Source: a virus. From it: a stretch of DNA of 27,613 nt. The stretch spans positions 1 through 27,613 of IMG/VR virus record IMGVR_UViG_3300042451_000405; one strand, written 5' to 3'. The notes under the pieces were generated by a model. It was given only the letters and a program-made list of their open reading frames with translations, did not search any database and had not been told where the DNA came from. Below, one piece after another: positions 22,478-27,613 of this stretch; position 1 is the first letter of the stretch, and every line of letters starts with the position of its first letter. Both the position numbers and the translations under genes were made by a program.

Positions 22478-23161
22478 ATGGCTAAAGAATTTAATAAAAA
22501 GTTCATGCACCCAACCCGCCGTAAGTTGGTGGATATGGTATTGGAAGGTGGTGAATATCAAAAAGATACTTTTGTATCATTTGCTAATTCGGATAAAAAG
22601 AACGAAAAAAGAGAAGTTGGTGAAACTTGGACTGATTCCGATGGTAGTATTTGGGAACAAAAAGAATTTGGAAAAGTAAAGAAATCAGCATTATCAGATA
22701 CTATGGCTGAAGTTAGACAATACTTACAGCAATTAAATAGTTGCAAGAATAAAGAATGTAAAACTATTAAATTAAGTAAAACTGATAAAAAGATTGTTTC
22801 TAAAACCGGATATTGTTCAAACTGTTTAGCTGAAAAAGAAAGTAAGATAAAAATAGATGGACTTTGGGATGAATATGAATCATACAAAGTATATTCCAAT
22901 ATGATTGCATATGGTTCTGAAGTTTTAGCTCAACTTAATCAGGCATATAATGATGCTAAGCAGGAATATGAATATGCTAATGAAGATGGTTCAATCGAAA
23001 AATGGAGTATGGATAGACCTATTGAGGAATTGAAAGCCGAAATTAAGCAAGATATTGAAAATATTGAAAAAGAAATAGAAGATATTACTAAACGTAGAGA
23101 TGAGTCTTGGGAAAAATTAAAAGATAAAAACTACGATTTAATAAAAGCTCCAACGGTATAA
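22478..23161 (+). CDS. Cys4 (zinc-ribbon-like) coiled-coil protein next to terminase
   Basis: 227 residues. Four Cys (C89, C94, C113, C116; C-x4-C, 18 residues, C-x2-C) suggest a zinc ribbon. A long charged helix from about 180 to 217 (IKQDIENIEKEIEDITKRRD) suggests oligomerisation. The N-terminus is basic and the WTDSDGSIWEQKEFG stretch is aromatic and acidic. The stop is one base before the terminase start, so the two are surely co-expressed. In T4 the gene before gp17 is gp16, the small terminase, which is an oligomeric DNA-binding protein. Position suggests a packaging partner, but T4 gp16 has no such Cys4 site and I see no sequence match. An analogue is only a proposal. Confidence 0.65.
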   Translation: MAKEFNKKFMHPTRRKLVDMVLEGGEYQKDTFVSFANSDKKNEKREVGETWTDSDGSIWEQKEFGKVKKSALSDTMAEVRQYLQQLNSCKNKECKTIKLSKTDKKIVSKTGYCSNCLAEKESKIKIDGLWDEYESYKVYSNMIAYGSEVLAQLNQAYNDAKQEYEYANEDGSIEKWSMDRPIEELKAEIKQDIENIEKEIEDITKRRDESWEKLKDKNYDLIKAPTV

Positions 23162-23162
23162 T

Positions 23163-24758
23163 ATGGCGGAGAACGTACAGCAAAAAAAGAGTTTAAAGCA
23201 AATTATTGCTGAAGAATACATAAGGTGTTCCAAAGACCCTATACACTTTATGAAAAAATACTGTATGATTCAGCATCCGGTGAGAGGTAAGATACCTTTT
23301 CACCTTTTTCCGTTTCAAGAAAAAACTCTTACTGAATTTCACAAAAATCGATTTAACGTTGTTTTAAAATCACGTCAAACTGGTATATCAACTCTATGTG
23401 CTGGATTTGCACTTTGGAAAATGATATTCAATTCGGATTTTAACGTATTGGTTATTGCAACAAAGCAAGATGTTGCAAAGAATTTAGTAACTAAAGTAAG
23501 AGTAATGCATGAATTACTTCCTTCTTGGTTAAAGAATGGAAGTATGGAAGATAATAAACTTTCACTTCGATTAAAAAATGGTTCTCAAATTAAAGCGATT
23601 GCAAGTTCACCTGATGCAGGACGTTCCGAAGCACTTTCGTTATTGATATTTGATGAGGCTGCATTTATTGATGATATTGAAGAAATTTGGTTATCAGCAC
23701 AATCAACATTATCAACGGGTGGTAGCTGTATAGCACTTTCTACTCCAAATGGTGTGGGTAATTGGTTTCACAAAACTTGGGTTGGTGCTGAAGAACAAAC
23801 TAATGGGTTTATTCCAATTAAATTACATTGGACAGTTCACCCTGAAAGAGACCAAACTTGGAGAGCTGAGCAAGAACGATTGTTAGGTCCAAAGGGAGCA
23901 GCTCAAGAGTGTGATTGTGACTTCGTATCTTCTGGTGATACTGTAATACCACCTGAATTATTAATGTTTTATAAAGAAACATATTGTATAGAGCCAATAG
24001 AAAAGGGTGGTTTTGATGGTAATCTTTGGAAGTGGCAATATCCAGAATATACCAAATCATATATGGTTGTAGCGGACGTTGCTCGAGGTGATGGTTCTGA
24101 CTATTCAGCTGCGCATGTAATTGATGTGGTAAACGCTGAGCAAGTTGCAGAATATAGAGGTAAATTGGATACTAAAGATTTTGGAAACTTTTTAGTTACC
24201 CTATCAACTGAATATAATGATGCTTTACTTGTGATAGAGAACGCTAACATTGGTTGGGCGGCAATTCAGCAAGTAATTGATAGAGATTATAAAAACTTAT
24301 TCTATATGAGTAAAGATTTAAAGTATGTAGATGTTGAGAATCAATTTACAAATAGATATAGAGCTGAAGATAAAGGTATGATTGCTGGATTTTCTACCAC
24401 ATCTAAGACAAGACCACTTATCATTTCAAAATTAGATGAATATTTTAAAGATAAATCTGTAATAATTCGTTCAAATCGTTTGATAGATGAGTTATTTACT
24501 TTTATTTTTATGAATGGTAGAGCAGAAGCAATGAGAGGTTATAATGATGACTTGGTAATGAGTTTTTCAATCGGATTGTGGGTAAGGGATACTGCACTTC
24601 GTTTAAGACAAGAAGGTATTGACCTTACAAAGAGAGCAATTGGTGGTATTTCATCCAATTCACATGATGGTATATATGGTGGTGGTGGTTCTATGGGTGA
24701 TAACCCTTGGAAAATGAGAGTTGGTGATGATTTTGAAGATTTATCACAATGGTTATAA
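23163..24758 (+). CDS. Terminase large subunit (T4 gp17-like)
   Basis: 531 residues. This is the DNA-packaging motor ATPase and headful nuclease docked on the portal. ATPase domain: phosphate loop KSRQTGIST (69-77), Walker B LLIFDEAA with D164/E165, and coupling motif STPNG (193-197). Nuclease domain (RNase H fold): D305 in VVADVARGDGSDYS, E359 in LLVIENANIGW, and D462/D463 in GYNDDLVMSFSIGLW. The phosphate loop lacks the Lys of GK(S/T); Ile is in its place, and Lys69 at the start of the loop may serve instead, as in lambda-type terminases. The length is close to but under T4 gp17 (610). It follows the Cys4 gene after one base. Confidence 0.95.
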   Translation: MAENVQQKKSLKQIIAEEYIRCSKDPIHFMKKYCMIQHPVRGKIPFHLFPFQEKTLTEFHKNRFNVVLKSRQTGISTLCAGFALWKMIFNSDFNVLVIATKQDVAKNLVTKVRVMHELLPSWLKNGSMEDNKLSLRLKNGSQIKAIASSPDAGRSEALSLLIFDEAAFIDDIEEIWLSAQSTLSTGGSCIALSTPNGVGNWFHKTWVGAEEQTNGFIPIKLHWTVHPERDQTWRAEQERLLGPKGAAQECDCDFVSSGDTVIPPELLMFYKETYCIEPIEKGGFDGNLWKWQYPEYTKSYMVVADVARGDGSDYSAAHVIDVVNAEQVAEYRGKLDTKDFGNFLVTLSTEYNDALLVIENANIGWAAIQQVIDRDYKNLFYMSKDLKYVDVENQFTNRYRAEDKGMIAGFSTTSKTRPLIISKLDEYFKDKSVIIRSNRLIDELFTFIFMNGRAEAMRGYNDDLVMSFSIGLWVRDTALRLRQEGIDLTKRAIGGISSNSHDGIYGGGGSMGDNPWKMRVGDDFEDLSQWL

Positions 24759-24781
24759 ATTATACTGTTTTGATAATTTAC

Positions 24782-24796
24782 GATATTTATGATATA
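24782..24796 (+). promoter_or_regulatory. Putative phage late promoter (ATATTTATA motif)
   Basis: GATATTTATGATATA ends about 25 bases before the ATG at 24821, in the 62-base gap after terminase. Confidence 0.55.
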
Positions 24797-24820
24797 TGTC
24801 AAAATTAAAAGTAGACCAAA

Positions 24821-25258
24821 ATGATTAGACTTAAAAATATCCTAAAAGAAGATGAATATGTAAATAAAGCATATTCTATGGGGGATACACCAATCGATAA
24901 CCCAATTGATGATTATGATGAATTAGATGTTGAGCAAGAAGATATGGATGATTTTATTGCATATCTTAAATCTTACTCACAATCATTGGATGAGGCTAAT
25001 TGTAATTGTGTATTTGAAGCAGAGTATCAGGGTAGAGAAGTAAAGTTGGGTAAACCAATGCAGGGGGATGTTAAGAAATTTAAAGTTTATGTTAAAAACC
25101 CTAAAACTGGAAAGGTTGTTAAGGTAAACTTTGGAGACCCAAATATGAGAATTAAGAAGTCTAATCCAGAAAGAAGAAAATCTTTCAGAGCAAGACATAA
25201 TTGTGATAATCCGGGTCCTAGAACAAAAGCAAGATATTGGTCTTGTAGAAAATGGTAA
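24821..25258 (+). CDS. Small late protein with capsid-targeting-like N-terminus and conserved basic C-terminus
   Basis: 145 residues. The N-terminus MIRLKNILKEDEY has Leu8-x-Glu10, the position of the cleavage site in T4 internal proteins. An acidic part follows (DNPIDDYDELDVEQEDMDDF). The C-terminal ~75 residues are basic: KLGKPMQGDVKKFKVYVKN, VNFGDPNMRIKK, then NPERRKSFRARHNCDNPGP and ARYWSCRKW. I recognise this ending from many T4-like and marine phage proteins, where it is of unknown function. Cys and His in the block could bind metal. The gene lies between terminase and portal, with a late-type motif upstream, and the portal follows after 7 bases. An internal head or scaffold-associated protein is likely but not shown. 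Confidence 0.75.
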   Translation: MIRLKNILKEDEYVNKAYSMGDTPIDNPIDDYDELDVEQEDMDDFIAYLKSYSQSLDEANCNCVFEAEYQGREVKLGKPMQGDVKKFKVYVKNPKTGKVVKVNFGDPNMRIKKSNPERRKSFRARHNCDNPGPRTKARYWSCRKW

Positions 25259-25265
25259 ATAAATT

Positions 25266-27038
25266 ATGGCAGAACAAAATCAAGACAAAAGTTTTTTTGG
25301 TAGACTAAAGAAATTATTTTCAACTACAGCTATCGTTACCGTTGATAAAGATGGTAAGAGAAAAGTTGTAGATACTGAAGAAAGACAGGCTACAACTAAC
25401 TTAATGGCTTTAAGAGATAGATACACCAAATTACAAAGGTCATTCTATGAATCACAAGCATCAGGTCAATCGATGGCATATCACCAAGTTCGTAGAGAAC
25501 TTTTTAGAGATTATGATGCTATGGATAATGACCCAATTATAGCATCAGCTTTAGATATATACGCTGATGAATCAACAACAAAGAATGAATATGGAGATGT
25601 ATTGCAAATTCGTTCTTCAAATGAAAATGTTAGAGAAATCCTTCATAACTTATTCTATGATATTATAAACGTAGAATTTAATTTATGGCCTTGGACAAGA
25701 AACTTAGTAAAGTATGGTGATTTCTTTTTAGGATTAGAAATTGGTGAGGGTAAAGGAATTATAAACGTAATACCACATTCAATCTATTATACGGAAAGAT
25801 TGGAGGGATTAGACCCTAGCAATCCAAACTATGTAAAGTTTAAAGTTGAAATGGATAGAACCGGTAAGAGTGAGTGGGAAAACTTTGAAATGGCTCACTT
25901 CAGACTTTTATCTGATACAAATTTCCTACCATATGGTAAGGCTATGATTGAAAATGGTAGAAGGGTATGGAAACAATTATCTCTTATGGAAGATGCGATG
26001 TTAATCCATCGTATTATGAGAGCACCTGAAAAGAGAGTTTTCAAAATTGATATTGGTAATATCAACCCACAAGAGGTAGATAACTATATGCAGAAAATTA
26101 TTAACAAAATGAAGAAAGTTCCATTTGTTAATAAAGATACCGGTGATTATAACCTAAAATACAATATGCAGAATCTAACGGAAGATTTCTTCTTACCAGT
26201 TAGAGGTGGTGATAGTGGTACATCTATCGATAATTTAGGTGGATTAGAATATGCGGCAATTGATGATATTGATTACTTAAAAGCTAAATTATTTGCGGCA
26301 TTAAAAGTTCCAAAAGCTTACTTATCATATGATGAGAACGTTAATGGTAAAGCTACGTTGGCTGCGGAAGATGTTCGTTTTGCTAGAACTATCGAAAGAA
26401 TTCAAAGAACATTAGTATCAGAACTTACAAAAATTGCAGTAGTACATTTAGCAGCTCAAGGTGTTGATGATGCTGAAATTACAAATTTTGAATTGAGTTT
26501 AACAAACGCTTCTACAATCTATGAGCAGGAGAAAGTTAATCTTTGGACTGAAAAAGTTAGATTGGCAAGTGATTTGAAAAATCTTAATATGTTATCAACG
26601 GATTGGGCTTATCAAAACGTATTTGGTATGAGCCAAGACGAAGTTGATGTAGAAAGAGCTAAATTGGTATTAGACCTTAAACAAAGATTTAGATACACTT
26701 CAATAGAGCAGCAAGGACAAGACCCTACTGAAATGGAAAAAACTCCACAAAATGTTGAGGAAGAAATTGCTAGGTTAAAAACTGAAATAGAAGGTAATAA
26801 AGGTGGTAGACCAAGAGAAGGTAATACATATGGTAAAGATAAACACCCATATGGAAGAGACCCACTCGGAAATAAAGAAAACGAATCGGAAAGAAAACGT
26901 GAAAATCGTAATCTAGCCGCATCAAAAAAATCATTAGCACGTGAATATATAAACGGAATTTCATCTAAAAAGAAGGTTTTAATTGAAAAATCAGACCTTT
27001 TGGATGAAAAAAACCTATTGGATGACACCAAATTTTAA
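25266..27038 (+). CDS. Portal protein (T4 gp20-like)
   Basis: 590 residues; T4 gp20 is 524. The portal is the dodecameric head-tail connector through which DNA enters and leaves. Typical segments: RDYDAMDNDPIIASALDIYA and ADESTTKNEYGDVL early, NLVKYGDFFLGLEI, an IPHSIYYTERLEG part, EKRVFKIDIGNINPQEVDNY, and KVPKAYLSYDENVNGKATLA in the stem region. The C-terminus carries a Gly/Arg/Lys-rich extension (NKGGRPREGNTYGKDKHPYG) and a charged tail not needed for the portal fold. Order terminase, small protein, portal matches the T4 17-20-21 block. It starts 7 bases after the preceding gene, so it is read from the same transcript. Confidence 0.93.
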   Translation: MAEQNQDKSFFGRLKKLFSTTAIVTVDKDGKRKVVDTEERQATTNLMALRDRYTKLQRSFYESQASGQSMAYHQVRRELFRDYDAMDNDPIIASALDIYADESTTKNEYGDVLQIRSSNENVREILHNLFYDIINVEFNLWPWTRNLVKYGDFFLGLEIGEGKGIINVIPHSIYYTERLEGLDPSNPNYVKFKVEMDRTGKSEWENFEMAHFRLLSDTNFLPYGKAMIENGRRVWKQLSLMEDAMLIHRIMRAPEKRVFKIDIGNINPQEVDNYMQKIINKMKKVPFVNKDTGDYNLKYNMQNLTEDFFLPVRGGDSGTSIDNLGGLEYAAIDDIDYLKAKLFAALKVPKAYLSYDENVNGKATLAAEDVRFARTIERIQRTLVSELTKIAVVHLAAQGVDDAEITNFELSLTNASTIYEQEKVNLWTEKVRLASDLKNLNMLSTDWAYQNVFGMSQDEVDVERAKLVLDLKQRFRYTSIEQQGQDPTEMEKTPQNVEEEIARLKTEIEGNKGGRPREGNTYGKDKHPYGRDPLGNKENESERKRENRNLAASKKSLAREYINGISSKKKVLIEKSDLLDEKNLLDDTKF

Positions 27039-27053
27039 TAAACATTAAAAAGT

Positions 27054-27069
27054 TTATATTTATATGTGT
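27054..27069 (+). promoter_or_regulatory. Putative phage late promoter (ATATTTATA motif)
   Basis: TTATATTTATATGTGT lies 41 bases before the ATG at 27106, the longest spacing among the copies here. Confidence 0.6.
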
Positions 27070-27105
27070 TAGTTTACAGACGTAGATTAAATATAGGGTA
27101 AATAA

Positions 27106-27613
27106 ATGAAGAAAATTAAACACTCAAAGTTTAAGAATACTGGAGTGTTATTTGAGCTTTTAGTAAGACAGATAACATTAGAGGTTCTTAATGGCGATAA
27201 GACGGAAAACGCTAAGAAAATCGTAAAGGAATTCTTTGCGCAGGGTACTGAATTGAACAAAGAGTTGAGATTGTATGAACTCTTAACAAAAGAAAAATAC
27301 AGTTCCGAAAGTAGAGCAGAGAAATTTGTAGATACTGTGGCTGAGGCTCACACAAAATTAAATGCTATTAAATTAAATAAGGAAAAGTATAATCTTATTA
27401 AGGAAATATCATCTAAATTTGATATCGAACAATTCCTTTCATCGCCTATAACTAACTATAAAGTCCTAGCATCGGTATATAAAGTTTTTGAATCAAAAAT
27501 AACTAAAAACTACGATATTAAAGATGTATTTAATTCGAAAATTACCCTAATCGAAAATATTATATCAAAGCCCGTAAGTAGTAAACTAAACGAAAAGGTT
27601 AAAGAAGAGCAAA
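27106..27613 (+). CDS. Conserved T4-like phage protein after the portal (3' truncated by window)
   Basis: 169 complete codons are visible and the frame stays open to the edge. It begins MKKIKHSKFKNTGVLFELLV and is helical and charged, with RQITLEVLNGDKTENAKKIV and KEFFAQGTELNKELRLYELL. I recognise the opening (KHSKF.NTG.LFELLVRQIT) as conserved in T4-like phages, where it lies between the portal and prohead protease genes. Its function is unknown. Position suggests a prohead core or assembly role. Confidence 0.75.
   Translation, partial: MKKIKHSKFKNTGVLFELLVRQITLEVLNGDKTENAKKIVKEFFAQGTELNKELRLYELLTKEKYSSESRAEKFVDTVAEAHTKLNAIKLNKEKYNLIKEISSKFDIEQFLSSPITNYKVLASVYKVFESKITKNYDIKDVFNSKITLIENIISKPVSSKLNEKVKEEQ

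Noticed and set aside
22558-22899. 113-codon - strand frame opposite the Cys4 protein gene
   Set aside because: The + strand frame has a plausible Cys4 site, a coiled coil and tight spacing to terminase; the - strand frame has no such support.
26612-27031. 139-codon - strand frame opposite the portal C-terminus
   Set aside because: It is the mirror of a charged, Lys/Glu-rich portal tail, giving a Ser/Phe/Leu-rich chain, with no promoter or start context.

Overview
The window (about one third G+C, tightly packed, almost entirely + strand) is part of the genome of a large T4-like tailed phage (contractile-tail myovirus type). The evidence is a gp17-like terminase, a gp20-like portal, a gp61-like primase, a gp47/gp46-like recombination nuclease and a giant tail fibre ending in an S74-type chaperone. 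Two promoters of exact Bacteroidota form (TTTG, 20 bases, TATATTTG) point to a host in that phylum. No tRNA, rRNA, CRISPR array, insertion sequence or integrase is visible, and no gene-free stretch exceeds 300 bases.

Layout. 1-1307: the end of one virion-type protein, a terminator, a second protein with a related C-terminus, and a 63-residue protein. 1313-6057: small genes (a GIY-YIG nuclease-like protein and a 66-residue protein), then a host-type promoter driving a Zn-ribbon/TOPRIM primase and a fused SbcD-SbcC (gp47-gp46) protein. 6047-6217: a small ribbon-helix-helix gene, the only one seen on the - strand. 6320-14353: a 2677-residue tail fibre with tandem repeats, a collagen-like segment, an embedded Hint (intein-like) domain and a C-terminal S74 domain. 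14392-19579: two related small coiled-coil genes flank a four-gene cassette with its own host-type promoter. The cassette encodes a three-domain glycosyltransferase/methyltransferase/glycosyltransferase, a TibC/Aah-type protein O-heptosyltransferase, and the separate adenylyltransferase and kinase halves of HldE. 19619-27613: a 935-residue NMN-adenylyltransferase/ligase-like fusion, a Cys4 protein, terminase, a small basic-tailed protein, portal, and the start of a conserved gene between portal and (presumably) prohead protease.

Two transcription signals can be separated by eye. Host-type promoters precede the replication/recombination genes and the sugar cassette. An ATATTTATA motif lies 14-41 bases before nearly every virion gene or virion gene group and is probably the phage's late promoter.

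The most interesting proposal is a phage-encoded protein heptosylation system: kinase and adenylyltransferase make ADP-heptose, and a TibC-like enzyme transfers heptose to Ser/Thr of a protein. The adjacent Ser/Thr-rich giant fibre is the obvious candidate substrate. Other notable points are the Hint domain with Ser at position 1 and Val at +1, T4 capsid-targeting-like N-termini on two late proteins, and the enzyme fusions. All functional statements rest on motif recognition by eye, with no database search.
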